From the NCBI GenBank assembly GCA_965261585.1, contig CBDHDN010000072.1, forward strand, positions 1 to 31,308: a DNA stretch of 31,308 bases, in the 5' to 3' direction. Origin of the DNA: CBDHDN01 sp965261585. Lineage in GTDB: Bacteria; Pseudomonadota; Alphaproteobacteria; UBA6615. This document shows, one piece after another, positions 1-8,322 of this stretch (positions are counted from its first letter, which is position 1; every line of letters begins with the position of its first letter). The notes under the pieces were generated by a model. The model had not been told where the DNA came from. It made no database searches and was given only the letters and a program-made list of their open reading frames with translations. The translations under genes were made by a program, and so were the position numbers.

Positions 1-180
1 TGGCACCTGGCGCAGGAAAGCGTCGTGCACATCCAGCAGCACTGGGTCGACTGCCTGCACACCGGCACGGCGCCGGCGACCTCGGGCCATGACAACCTGC
101 GGACCGTGGCGCTGGTCGAGGCGGCCTATGCGTCCGCCGCCTCGGGCGAGGCGGTTGTGCCGGAGCCGGCCGGGCCATGA
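1..180 (+). CDS. Gfo/Idh/MocA-family oxidoreductase, C-terminal fragment (gene starts before the window)
   Basis: The frame is open from base 1 to the TGA at 178-180 and gives the last 59 residues of a protein. The segment has the typical tail of NAD(P)-dependent sugar dehydrogenases of the Gfo/Idh/MocA family: a helix with HW.DCL.TG, then TSG.DNLRT and ALVEAAYASA. The catalytic and Rossmann parts lie outside the window. The stop overlaps the next start as ATGA (177-180), so it is probably cotranscribed with the GntR-type regulator. Given the RuBisCO-like, DUF1537 and ApnO-like genes downstream, it may be the D-apiose dehydrogenase of the pathway. That assignment rests on context only. Confidence 0.8.
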   Translation, partial: WHLAQESVVHIQQHWVDCLHTGTAPATSGHDNLRTVALVEAAYASAASGEAVVPEPAGP

Positions 181-923
181 CCACCATGCGGAGCGAGCCG
201 ATCCCGCGGCGCAAGCTCTATCACGAGGTCGTCGACCGCCTGCGCGAGCGCATCCTCAGCGGCAAGTACGGCCCCGGCGAGCAACTGCCGTCGGAGCGGC
301 AGCTGATGGAGCTGTTCCAGGTCGGCCGGCCGGCGATCCGCGAGGCCATGCTGACGCTGGAGCGCATGGGCATGATCGCGATCTCCCATGGCGAGCGCGC
401 CCGCGTGCTGCGGCCGACGGCGCAGGGCGTCATCGATCAGGTCGCCGACGCCGCCCGCCACATGCTGGCGGCGTCGCCGGATGCGCTGGCGCACCTGACT
501 GAGGCGCGGCTGTTCTTCGAAGTCGGCATGGTCCGCATCGCCGCCGCCAACCGCACCGAGGCCGAACTCGACACGGTGAAGCGGGCGCTCGACGCGCACC
601 GTGAGGCGATCGAGGGCCCGGCCCGGTTCCTCGAGAAGGACATGGCCTTCCACCGCGCCATCGCCGTGGTCAGCGGCAACCCGATCTACATCGCCATCAG
701 CCAGGCGACCTTCGAGTGGCTCGGCCAGTATTATGTCGAGCTCGTGCGCCTGCCCGGCGCCGAGCACCTGACGATCGCCGAGCACACCGAGATTTACGAG
801 TGCATCGCCGCCCGCGACGTCAATGGCGCGGCCAAGGCGATGACCGGCCACATCACCCGCATCAACGCCCAGTACCGGACGTTCGAGCGCGCGGCCGGCG
901 CGGCGGCGCGGTCGGCGCGCTGA
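177..923 (+). CDS. GntR-family (FadR/FCD subfamily) transcriptional regulator, NanR-like
   Basis: The protein has 248 residues, the normal length for FCD-domain GntR regulators. Residues 10-78 form the winged helix (KLYHEVVDRLRERI, then QLPSERQLMELF, GRPAIREA and a HGERARV wing). Residues about 100-230 form the all-helical FCD ligand domain. The usual metal ligands are visible at D155, H159, H203 and H225, so the effector is probably a sugar acid or similar carboxylate bound through a metal ion. The 177 start overlaps the upstream stop as ATGA; an ATG at 186 is an alternative. It is intact while the enzyme genes after it are broken. I infer that it controls the adjacent sugar locus. Its effector is unknown. 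Confidence 0.9.
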   Translation: MTTMRSEPIPRRKLYHEVVDRLRERILSGKYGPGEQLPSERQLMELFQVGRPAIREAMLTLERMGMIAISHGERARVLRPTAQGVIDQVADAARHMLAASPDALAHLTEARLFFEVGMVRIAAANRTEAELDTVKRALDAHREAIEGPARFLEKDMAFHRAIAVVSGNPIYIAISQATFEWLGQYYVELVRLPGAEHLTIAEHTEIYECIAARDVNGAAKAMTGHITRINAQYRTFERAAGAAARSAR

Positions 924-930
924 GGCGGCC

Positions 931-2286
931 ATGACCCGACCGCCAGATAGGGCGCGGCAGCGGGACGGGGTGCCAGTGAGCGACCGGATCTTCGCCACCT
1001 ACCGCATCGAGACCGCGTTTGCGCTCGAGGACGCCGCGGCGACGATGGCTGGCGAGCAATCGACGGGCACGTTTCGTGCGTCTGCCGGGTGAAACCGAAA
1101 GCCTGCGCGCCGCCCACGCCGCGGCGGTCGAGCGCATCACCGAGCTTGCGCCCGCCGACGGCCCGTCGCTGCCGGGGGGCCGGCGAGCCGCCGGGACAGG
1201 GCGCGCCGATCTATCGGCGCGCCGAGGTCGTGCTGTCATGGCCGCTCGCGAACATGGGTGCCTCGCTGCCCAATCTCGTTGCGACAGTCGCCGGCAACCT
1301 GTTCGAGCTGCGCCAGTTTCTCGGGCCTGCGTCTCGTCGATGTGGTGCTGCCGCCGGCCTTCGCCGAGGCTTATCCGGGCCCGCAGTTCGGCATTGCCGG
1401 GACACGGCGCGTCGCCGACGTCCACGACCGGCCGCTGATCGGCACGATCGTCAAGCCCAGTGTCGGCCTGACGCCGGCGGCGACGGCCGACCTCGTGCGG
1501 GCGCTGTGTGCCGGCGGCATCGACTTCATCAAGGACGATGAGCTGCAGGCGAACGGGCCGCACAACCCGTTCGATGCGCGTGTTGGCGCCGTGATGGCGG
1601 TGATCGACGAGCATGCCGAGGCGACGGGCAAGAAGGTGATGTACGCCTTCAACGTCACCGACGAGTTGGATGCCATGCGGCGCCACCACGACACCGTGTG
1701 CGCGGCCGGCGGCAGCTGCGTGATGGTCAGCCTGCACAGCTGCGGGCTCGTTGCGTTCAGCGCGTTCCGCCGGCACAGCCAGCTGCCGATCCACGGCCAC
1801 CGCAACGGCTGGGGTGCGTTCTCCCGCCACCCGGCGCTCGGCGTCGACTACGTCGCCTGGCAGAAGCTGTGGCGGCTTGCCGGGGCCGACCACATGCACG
1901 TCAACGGCCTGCGCAACAAGTTCTGCGAGGACGACGCGTCGGTCATCGCGTCGGCGCGGGCCTGCCTGACGCCGTTGTTCGAGGGCCCCGGGTTCGACGA
2001 CCCGGGGTTCGACGGCGCGGGGTTAGATGGCCGGGGCGACGAGGCGATGCCGGTGTCCTCGTCGGGTCAGTGGGCCGGCCAGGCGGCCGATACCTACGCC
2101 GCCCTCGGCTCGGTGGACCTGATCTATGCCTGCGGCGGCGGCATCATGGCCCATCCCGGCGGTGTCGCCGCGGGCGTCGCGAGCATCCGTCAGGCGTGGG
2201 ACGCCGCGGTCGCCGGCGTGCCGGCCGCGGACTACGCGCGCGACCATGCGGAGTTGCGCCAGGCGCTGGCGGCCTTTGCGGCATGA
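931..2286 (+). pseudogene. RuBisCO-like protein (form IV family), three frameshifts; candidate 3-oxo-isoapionate-4-phosphate decarboxylase or transcarboxylase/hydrolase
   Basis: The reading frame moves three times: near 1072-1074 (TTC read as TTTC, giving GTFVRLPGET), in the G run near 1174-1179, and near 1317-1319 (again TTTC, giving RQFSGLRLVDV). Each shift is a one-base gain. Correcting them gives about 450 residues. The last part carries recognisable RuBisCO large-chain motifs: TIVKPSVGL (active-site lysine), DFIKDDEL (carbamylated lysine plus D/E metal ligands), IHGHRNG, the SSGQW serine and a GGGIMAHPGG phosphate loop. RuBisCO-like proteins next to a DUF1537 kinase and ApnO act on 3-oxo-isoapionate 4-phosphate in published apionate pathways (OiaT or OiaX). 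I cannot tell which. As written, no functional protein is made. Confidence 0.85.
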
Positions 2287-3448
2287 CGGCGCGGCCGCTC
2301 CCCGCGCCGCTGCCCGGGGGCCTCGTGCTCGCCTACTACGGCGACGATTTCACGGGCTCGACGGACGTCATGGAGGCACTGACCCTCAACGGTCTGCCGA
2401 CGCTTCTGTTCCTGGCCGTGCCACCGGCGGCTCGGCTCGCCGATCGTACCGCTGGCCGTCGGCGCGCCGGCGCTGCGCCGCTATTCCGTGTTCGGCAACC
2501 TGTTCGCGACCGTCGACGGCGCCACCCATCGGCTCGATCGGCATCCCACCATGGCGCACCATCCGGTGACGCCGATGACCGAGGCCGACCTGCGCCGCCA
2601 CCTGGTCCGGCAGACCGGCAAGACCATCGCCCTGGTCGATATCCTCGAGCTCGCGGCGGCGGACGTCGACGCGCGCGTCGCCGCGGCGCTGGCGGCGCGG
2701 CCGGACGTGGTCGTGTTCGACGTGCTCGACGAGGCGTCGCTGGCCGAGGTCGGGCGCCAGATCTGGCGCCACGCGGCGGCGCCGCAGTTCATCGCCGGCT
2801 CCTCCGGCGTCGAGTACGCGCTCGTCGCCCACTGGCGGTCGGCCGGGTTGCTGCCGGAGCCCGAGCCGCTGCCGCCGGCCCCGCCGGCCGATCGGGTCGC
2901 CGTCGTCTCGGGCAGCTGCTCGCCGGTCACGGCACGACAGATCGAGTGGGCGCTGGCCAACGGCTTCGGCGGCGTGCGGCTCGACCCGGGCCGGCTTGCC
3001 GTGCCGGAAAACGGCGGGCGCCGAACACGCGCACGCGCTCGTGGCGGCGCGGGCGCACATGAGCGAGGGCCGCGGCGTCGTCGCCTACACGGCGATGGGC
3101 CCCGAGGACCCCGCCGTCGCCGGCTTCGAGGGCGCGCTGGCTGCGCTCGCCATCGACAGGGGAACCGGCGGCGCCCGCGTCGGCACGGCGCTCGGCCGGT
3201 TGCTGCGCGACCTGTTGATCGAAACGGAGACGCGGCGCGCCGTGATCGCCGGCGGCGACACAGCCGGTTACGGCTGCAATGCGCTGGGTCTGGACGCCGT
3301 GACCATGTTGACGCCGATCGCGCCGGGCTCGCCGCTGTGCCGCGCCATGGCGCCGGATGCGGCGCTCGACGGCTTGGAGATCGCGCTCAAGCGCGGTCAG
3401 GTCGGCGGCCCCGACTATTTCGGTGCGGTGCGTCGCGGTGCCGCCTGA
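2283..3448 (+). pseudogene. oiaK: DUF1537 four-carbon acid sugar kinase, OiaK-like, with internal deletion and frameshift
   Basis: The gene starts with ATGA overlap on the RuBisCO-like gene. The N-terminus LVLAYYGDDFTGSTDVMEAL is the family's sugar-binding motif. After FLAVPPAARL (about 2440) the sequence jumps frame to GSPIVPLAVGAPALRRY, so roughly 85-90 residues that normally carry the middle of the N-terminal domain (including the YKVCSTFDS region) are missing. The remainder continues to about 3010, where one extra G in an ACGGCGGG tract shifts the frame. The C-terminal ATP-binding half (AGGDTAGYGCNALG) then ends at 3446-3448. The known family role is ATP-dependent phosphorylation of 3-oxo-isoapionate. 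The large deletion cannot be a base-calling slip, so this copy is almost certainly dead. Confidence 0.85.
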
Positions 3449-3865
3449 AGCTTGAAGCACAGGGAGGAGAACATGACGACGATCGCGTTGCTGGGGGCAG
3501 GGGGCAAGATGGGGTTCCGGCTGTCCGCCAACCGACGGGGATCACCGTTCACCGTGCGCCATGTCGAGGTGGCGGAGACCGGCCGCGCGCGGCTCGGCAG
3601 CGAGCTTGGCATCGACTGCGTGGACGAGAACACGGCGCTCACGGGTGCCGATGTCGTCGTTCTCGCCGTGCCCGACACCCTGATCGGCCGCATCTCCCAC
3701 GCCATCGAGAGGCGCCTCGCCGCCGGCACGATGGTCATGACCCTCGACCCCGCGGCACCGTTCGCCGGCGAGCTGCCGGAGCGGCCCGACCTCGCCTACT
3801 GAGGTGGCCCCGGAAATTCGGACAGGTCGTTAAGGTGTATTCCACTGTCTGACGGAGGAATACAG

Positions 3866-4151
3866 ATGAGCAGCAAGCGACGGAGATTTTCAGGGGAGCT
3901 GAAGACGAAGGTGGCGCTGGAGGCGCTTCGGGGCGAGCGGACGCTGCAGGAGATCGCCTCGCAGCACCAGGTCCATCCGAATCAGGTGGGCGCCTGGAAG
4001 CGCCAGGCGATCGAGGGTCTGGGTCGAGGTGTTCTCGAAGGGCGCCGAGCGGCGGGTCCGAGACCATGAGAGCGAGGTCCGCGATCTTCACGCCAAGATC
4101 GGGGAGTTGATCGTGGAGCGGGATTTTTTATCGCGCGGGTCCGGTCGATGA
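3866..4151 (+). pseudogene. IS3-family OrfA (helix-turn-helix subunit), frameshifted
   Basis: ATG 3866 follows the ribosome site GGAGG. The first 50 residues are a classic IS3 OrfA helix-turn-helix (KRRRFSGELKTKVALEAL, then TLQEIASQHQVHPNQV..WKRQ). An extra G near 4021-4023 (CTGGGTC for CTGGTC) shifts the frame to an early stop at 4067-4069. Correcting it restores a leucine-zipper-like tail (DLHAKIGELIVERDFL) that ends at 4149-4151 and overlaps orfB. The family role is DNA binding to the terminal repeats and regulation of the OrfAB transposase. Confidence 0.85.
4124..4130 (+). promoter_or_regulatory. Predicted -1 ribosomal frameshift heptamer T TTT TTA in IS3 orfA/orfB overlap
   Basis: In the repaired orfA frame the codons read GAT TTT TTA TCG, so the heptamer is T_TTT_TTA in the correct phase for a -1 slip. 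orfB lies exactly in the -1 frame. IS3 elements make their OrfAB transposase by -1 frameshifting, most often at A_AAA_AAG. This T-rich version is inferred from sequence and phase only. Confidence 0.6.
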
Positions 4152-5084
4152 GCCGGGCGGAGCGGCGCGCGATGGTTGTGCGCGACCACCCGGCGTTGAG
4201 CCTGAGCCGGCAATGCCGCCTGCTGTCGGTCGGACGTTCCTCGCTCTACTACGAGCCGACGGGGGAGAGCGCCGAGACGCTCGCACTGATGCGGCGGATC
4301 GACGAGCTCTTCCTGAAGTATCCGTTTTACGGCGCCCGTCGGATGGCACTTCACCTGCGCCGCGAGGGCGTGCGTATCGGGCGCCGCCGGGCCGGGCGGC
4401 TGATGAGCCTGATGGGGCTTCAGGCGATCTATCGGGCGCCGCGTACCAGCGATCCGCACCCCGAGCACCGGGTCTACCCATATCTGCTGCGGGGCCTGGC
4501 GATCGAGCGGGCGAAACCATGTCTGGTGCGCCGATATCACCTATATCCCGGTGCAGCGCGGCTTCCTTTACCTGGTGGCGATCATGGACTGGGCGAGCCG
4601 GTACGTCCTGGCCTGGCGGCTGTCGAACACGCTGGACGCGAGCTTCTGCACAGACGCTCTCGAAGAGGTCCTGGCCCGGCATGGCGCGCCGGAGATATTC
4701 AACACCGACCAGGGCAGCCAGTTCACCAGCTTCGCCTTCACCGGGCGCCTGCAGGCGGCCGGCATCCGGATCTCGATGGATGGCAGGGGCCGGTGCATGG
4801 ACAATATCTTCATCGAGCGGCTGTGGCGCTCGCTCAAATACGAGGCGATCTATCTCCACGAGATCGCCGACGGCTTCTCCGCCCGGCGCCTGATCCGTGA
4901 TTGGGTCCGCTTTTACAACCTTGAGAGGCCGCACTTGGCGCTGGACGGGCGGACCCCGGCCGAGGCATATCGCGGCGAGCCGCCTGTGGATATGATGGAC
5001 AAGCCGCTCCGCGCCTTGCCCACATCCCCACAGGCGCAACAGCAGCAGCAGGAAGATCGCATGAAAGGGATTCTGGCGGCTTGA
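4148..5084 (+). pseudogene. IS3-family OrfB transposase (DDE, rve core), frameshifted
   Basis: ATG 4148 overlaps the repaired orfA stop as ATGA. The first 120 residues are the HTH_21-type region (SLSRQCRLLSVGRSSLYY, FYGARRMALHLRREG). An extra A near 4513-4515 (GCGAAAC for GCGAAC) breaks the frame. Beyond it the integrase core continues: ADIT (first Asp), NTDQGSQFTS (second Asp), FIERLWRSLKYE (Glu), then the RPHLALDGRTPAEAY tail. The stop is at 5082-5084. All three catalytic acids survive, but in two frames, so the protein is not made as written. Confidence 0.88.
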
Positions 5085-5670
5085 GAAACAACCGGAATAC
5101 ACCTTAACTCAGCCGCCAAGCTGTCCGAATAGGCGAGGCCACCTCATACTTCGTTGCCCACCCCTGCCACCCGCCGCTGTTCAACGACGAGACCGATCTG
5201 GCCGCGAAGCGCGACTTCTTCGGCGGCCACCTGGCCAAGCAGCACATCGTCTGTGCGCTGATGCAGGGTCCCGAAGCGGCCTACGGCCTGGGCGAGCGGA
5301 TTGCCCGGACGATCTATGCGCCGGTCATGCGGGCCCACCGCGTGAGCGTGGAGCAGATGGCGATCCTGGAGCCGGCGCTGTCCGAGACGACGGCGGCGAC
5401 CTGCGTCACCGTGCTGCGCGAGGCGATGGACGAGGCCGTGCGCCGCGGCGTGCCGGCCCAGGCCGCGCGCGACTTCCTGCTCGGTCACCTCAACGTCGAG
5501 ATCGCGATCCTGTTCGAGGAATTTCCCGGCGTCTTCTCCGACGCCGCCAACAAGGCGATCGCCGCCGCCATGCCGCAGATCTTTCAGCCCGACTGGAAAA
5601 AGGTCTTCGAGCCCGACGCAATCCAGCAGACAATCCGCGACATCACCCGATCGGACGGCTGACCGAACAC

Positions 5671-6060
5671 TCAGGGCAGCCGAAGATCTGTCTTGGCGAA
5701 GTCATTCCCCTTGAACAGCAGCGGCTGTGCCGTCGCCTTGGCAAGCGCATAGGAAAAACAGTCACCAAGGTTGAGGCCTGCCGGGTGGCGTCCCTTGCCA
5801 AAGGCCCGCCATGCGATCCGGGCCAAGTCCGCTTGAACGAAGTCCACCGGCACGACCTCCAGGCCAGATTTCGTACACGAACATATCGAGTTCGCCACGG
5901 CCCGCGTTCACCCTTGCGGGCCTCGACGACGATCGCCGCTTCGACCAATGTCACTGCCGAAAGTAGGCGTACGTCGTTCGCTCCAATCGTATCGTTGAAA
6001 CGCTGCCCGCTCAGGTTCGTCGAACATTATCGCGGCGATGGCAGACGTATCGATGACCAT
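5671..6060 (-). pseudogene. vapC: VapC-type PIN-domain toxin, three frameshifts
   Basis: ATG at 6060 overlaps the antitoxin stop (TGATG). It opens with MVIDTSAIAAIMFDEPE, the usual PIN-domain start with the first metal-binding Asp. Three one-base gains, each next to a short run or doublet (TTT near 6000, GGG near 5908, an extra T near 5876), scatter the rest over three frames. Correcting them gives a 128-residue protein with LVEAAIVVEARKG (conserved Glu) and LNLGDCFSYALAK (third acidic site), the normal VapC length. VapC proteins are Mg-dependent RNases cutting tRNA or rRNA. This copy cannot be active as written. It converges on apnO with only 8 bp between stops. Confidence 0.82.
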
Positions 6061-6320
6061 CACCTAGGGAGCCCATGCTCGTCGTAGCCGATCACCTCGT
6101 CGGGACTGCGCATGTCCAGATCGGCCAGTGAGGCGCAGCGAAGAGCAATCTCATTCAGCCTCTCGGCCAACGGCCGCCCCGATGAGGCGTGTGTGAGTCT
6201 TGTTCGCCTGAGCTGATCTCTTAGTGCGTCCTTGACAGCCTGGGTCAGGCTTACTCCCTTCAGGCGCGCCAATTCCCGAGCCAACTGGTGCGCCTCATCG
6301 TCCTTGATGTTCATTCCCAT
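6060..6320 (-). CDS. vapB: VapB-type antitoxin
   Basis: The product has 86 residues starting MGMNIKDDEAHQLARELARLKG. It matches the small antitoxin family paired with PIN toxins: an N-terminal DNA-binding part followed by SLTQAVKDALRDQL and a C-terminal tail that would wrap the toxin. An ATG at 6314 (MNIKDD) is an alternative start and is the more usual form in this family. The stop overlaps the vapC start by one base, the classic toxin-antitoxin layout. The antitoxin is intact although its toxin is broken. That is the tolerable order of loss, since an orphan antitoxin is harmless. Its promoter is described separately. Confidence 0.85.
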   Translation of the reverse strand: MGMNIKDDEAHQLARELARLKGVSLTQAVKDALRDQLRRTRLTHASSGRPLAERLNEIALRCASLADLDMRSPDEVIGYDEHGLPR

Positions 6321-6326
6321 GCTACC

Positions 6327-6355
6327 ATTGTAGACCGAATATACCGATCTACCAA
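6327..6355 (-). promoter_or_regulatory. Predicted vapBC promoter, possibly giving a leaderless mRNA
   Basis: Read on the minus strand, TTGGTA (6355-6350) and TACAAT (6332-6327) are separated by exactly 17 bp, close to the sigma-70 consensus. The -10 box ends six bases before the vapB ATG at 6320. Transcription would therefore start at or next to the start codon and leave no room for a Shine-Dalgarno site. No purine-rich site is visible there either. Confidence 0.5.
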
Positions 6356-6397
6356 CGACTCTCTGACTGCAGAACTCGTGTGGTGTTTCGCATGATC

Positions 6398-6884
6398 TCA
6401 ACTGGCCGGCCAGGTGTCGGTGTCGTGGTCGGGGTGCTGGTGGCTGACGATTGCCGCCAGCCGGTCGGGCGGTGTGTCGTCCTCGGTGCGGCTGGCCGGC
6501 AGCGCGGCCAATTCGGCGAGCCATGGCAGCCGGCTCTCGACGCTCAGCTGGGCCTGGGGGCGCATGCGCTCCGGCGCATCGAGGCTGCCGATGGAGATGC
6601 TGATGCGGTCGGCGTCGGTATAGCGGAAACGACAGCGGCGTGCCGCACCGGGCGCAGAAACCCCGCTCGACGATAGGCGAGCTCGCGAATACCGCCGGCG
6701 TTCCGCGGGTCCAGGCAAAATCGGCCCGGGCGACCCCGGCAAGCGGCGCAAAGAACGACCCGAAGGCCTTCTGGCACATGCGGCAATGGCAGATATCCGG
6801 GCTCGTCGGCGTGGCATAGAGCGCATAGCGCACGGCGCCGCACTGGCAGCCGCCGGTGTGCAGCGGCGCGCGGTCGTCGGTCAT
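6398..6884 (-). pseudogene. GFA/CENP-V domain protein (glutathione-dependent formaldehyde-activating family), one frameshift
   Basis: ATG at 6884 opens MTDDRAPLHTGGCQCGAVRY. The zinc-binding cysteine pairs of the GFA fold are all visible: CQC near residue 13, CHCRMC near residue 33 and FCARCG near residue 73. An extra T in a TTT run near 6628-6630 moves the frame after CGTPLSF. The continuation RYTDADRISISIGSLD is the conserved C-terminal half and ends at 6398. The repaired length is 161 residues, a little longer than usual. The family name comes from S-hydroxymethylglutathione synthase claims; most members, including this one, have no proven substrate. The gene probably follows the small unknown gene in one transcript. 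Confidence 0.8.
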
Positions 6885-6897
6885 GGGGACCGAACCA

Positions 6898-7161
6898 CTA
6901 GGTCGACGTATCGGCGAGCTCGGCGAGGGCAAGGGCGAGGGCGTGGAGCTACTCGCGCGCTTCGGCGATGGTGCTTTGGCGGTCCTGCGGCTTCTCGACG
7001 AGGACCGACAGCGTGAACTCCCGCATGTTCACAAGCGGGCTGCCCGCCACCGTGAATTCGACGACGCCGGCGCCCGTGGGAAATGCTCCGCCCACGTCGT
7101 CGTCGACTTGCAGGCGCCGCAGGCAAGAGAATTCAAGCGTTAGATCGCGGCTGCTTGCCAT
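6898..7161 (-). pseudogene. Small unknown protein, 87 residues, with in-frame amber codon
   Basis: A good ribosome site (GGAGG, nine bases upstream) precedes ATG 7161, and the product begins MASSRDLTLEFS. An in-frame TAG at 6951-6949 ends it at 70 residues. The same frame continues with LHALALALAELADTST to a second stop at 6900-6898. That tail is helix-like and leaves only 13 bp to the next gene, so the amber is probably a nonsense mutation of CAG. I do not recognise the family. The body looks like a mostly beta domain (GAGVVEFTVAGSPLVNMREF) with a C-terminal helix. Confidence 0.5.
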
Positions 7162-7349
7162 GTAGAGCGGCCTCCAGAAAGGAGATTCAGTACGGAAATC
7201 GCCCTCGTCCCAAGCGGGACAACGACGCGGCGGCAACCTGCCCGTTTTGCTCTGAGCCTGCAAGTGACGAGTTTGTTGCAAAATCGCGGACCGCTGCGCC
7301 CGTACCATCCGAGGTGCGCCAGCCGCACGATCGGGGTCGCGTCGGCCAG

Positions 7350-8322
7350 CTACTCGGCCTCCAGCACGATCACTTCGTTGGTGCCGAAGCTGGAGGCATA
7401 GAGCCGGCCGTCCGGGCCGAAGACGACGTCGCGCAGATCGACACCGACGCGCGCCGATGCGGTCGGGCGCGCGCTTGCCAGGTCGATCAGGCTGATGATG
7501 CCGCCGCGCCCGACTGCGGCCACCCTCGTACCGTCGGCGGCGAGGGCGAGCGCGGTCGGGGCGAACACCTCGCAGCCGGTGCAGCCGGGGCCGACAAGCG
7601 GGATCGAGGACGACGGCGCCGTCTCGCCCGGGCGCAGCACCAACAGCCCGTCGAATACGCCGTCAACGACCAGGGTGTCGCCGCCGGCGGTGACGATCAG
7701 GTCCTGGGGCCGGGTCAGCTGTGGCCAGGACAGAATGGCGGTGGTTGCGTGGGGCGGCGCCAGCGCGAGCCGGCGGATCGACCGGCCGGTCATGTTGAGC
7801 GCCAGCACCTGGGCGCTGTAAGGATCGACGACCAGCTGCGTCGGCCGCTCGCCCGAGCGCACGACACGCTCGATCGTCAGGCTGGCGCGGTCGATCACGG
7901 CCAGGGTCTGGTCGGCGCTGTTGGCGACGATCAGGCGCGTCTTGTCGACGACAATGCCCTGGGGGAACGCCAGGCCCTCCACCACGGCCTGCACGGCTGT
8001 GGCCGCCGGGTCGATCACCAGGACCCGATTCTGGATCGAGGCGGTGACGTAGATCGTGCCGTCGGTTGCGACCGCGGCGCGGTTGAGCCGGCCGTGCGCC
8101 GCCAAGTCCAGGGTCTGGATGACGTTCGTGCTTGCCGGGTCGATGCGTTGCAGCGTGCGGCCCCGGGCCGCGACGACGAGCACGCTGCCGTCCGCGGCCG
8201 ATGGCCAGGCCCAGCGGCTCGGCGCCGACCGGTACGCGCGCGGCGACGTTGAGCGGGGCGGCGGCGGCGGCGGTCGCCGCCAGCAGTACGACGCCGGCGA
8301 GCGTGGCGCCGGCGAACCTCAT
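7350..8322 (-). pseudogene. Secreted YVTN/NHL-type beta-propeller protein, one frameshift near the N-terminus
   Basis: ATG 8322 overlaps the ABC ATPase stop as ATGA. Residues 1-22 form a signal peptide (MRFAGATLAGVVLLAATAAAAA), so the protein should be periplasmic. An extra C near 8198-8205 shifts the frame after EPLGLAIG. Downstream, about 280 residues show repeating blades: VLVVAARGRTLQRIDP, GTIYVTASIQNRVLVIDP, TRLIVANSADQTLAVIDR, DTLVVDGVFDGLLVL, GRLYASSFGTNEVIVLE. There is a CTGC motif near the middle. The repaired length is 323 residues. Such propellers bind ligands or partners; the function here is unknown. Its tight coupling to a sugar transporter suggests a periplasmic accessory role. 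Confidence 0.75.

Larger units (their letters stand above)
3800..5146 (+). mobile_element. IS3-family insertion sequence, 1347 bp, inside apnO
   Basis: Left end 3800 begins TGAGGTGGCC and the right end 5146 closes with GGCCACCTCA. The imperfect terminal repeats extend about 26 bp to ATTCGGACAG, and TTAAGGTGTATTCC recurs further in on both sides. The flanks carry a direct TAC duplication (3797-3799 and 5147-5149), typical of 3-bp target duplications in IS3 subgroups. Inside are orfA and orfB in the -1 arrangement, each with a one-base gain. The element therefore looks unable to move by itself. Confidence 0.92.
3473..5662 (+). pseudogene. apnO: D-apionate oxidoisomerase, split by an IS3-family insertion
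   Basis: The N-terminal half runs from ATG 3473 (strong site AGGGAGGAG just upstream) to 3799 and has an NAD-binding Rossmann start, IALLGAGGKMG. The C-terminal half resumes at 5150 with FVAHPCHPPLFNDE and runs to the TGA at 5660-5662. Removing the element and one TAC copy joins ...DLAY to FVAHPC in frame. The result is a 279-residue protein with no other lesion. The family oxidises and isomerises D-apionate to 3-oxo-isoapionate in the cytosol. The assignment comes from the overall sequence and from the neighbouring kinase and RuBisCO-like genes. Read-through from the N-terminal half meets a TGA at 3800-3802, inside the first bases of the insertion. Confidence 0.8.

Noticed and set aside
1698..3062. 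A 454-codon plus-strand frame across the RuBisCO-like/kinase boundary
   Set aside because: It is arginine-rich in an off frame; the true products are recognised in the other frames on both sides of the kinase start.
7140..7328. A 62-codon minus-strand frame before the small unknown gene
   Set aside because: It has no ribosome site and no recognisable composition, and it overlaps the well-supported start at 7161. The gap 7162-7349 shows only a weak GTCCC/GGGAC stem near 7208.
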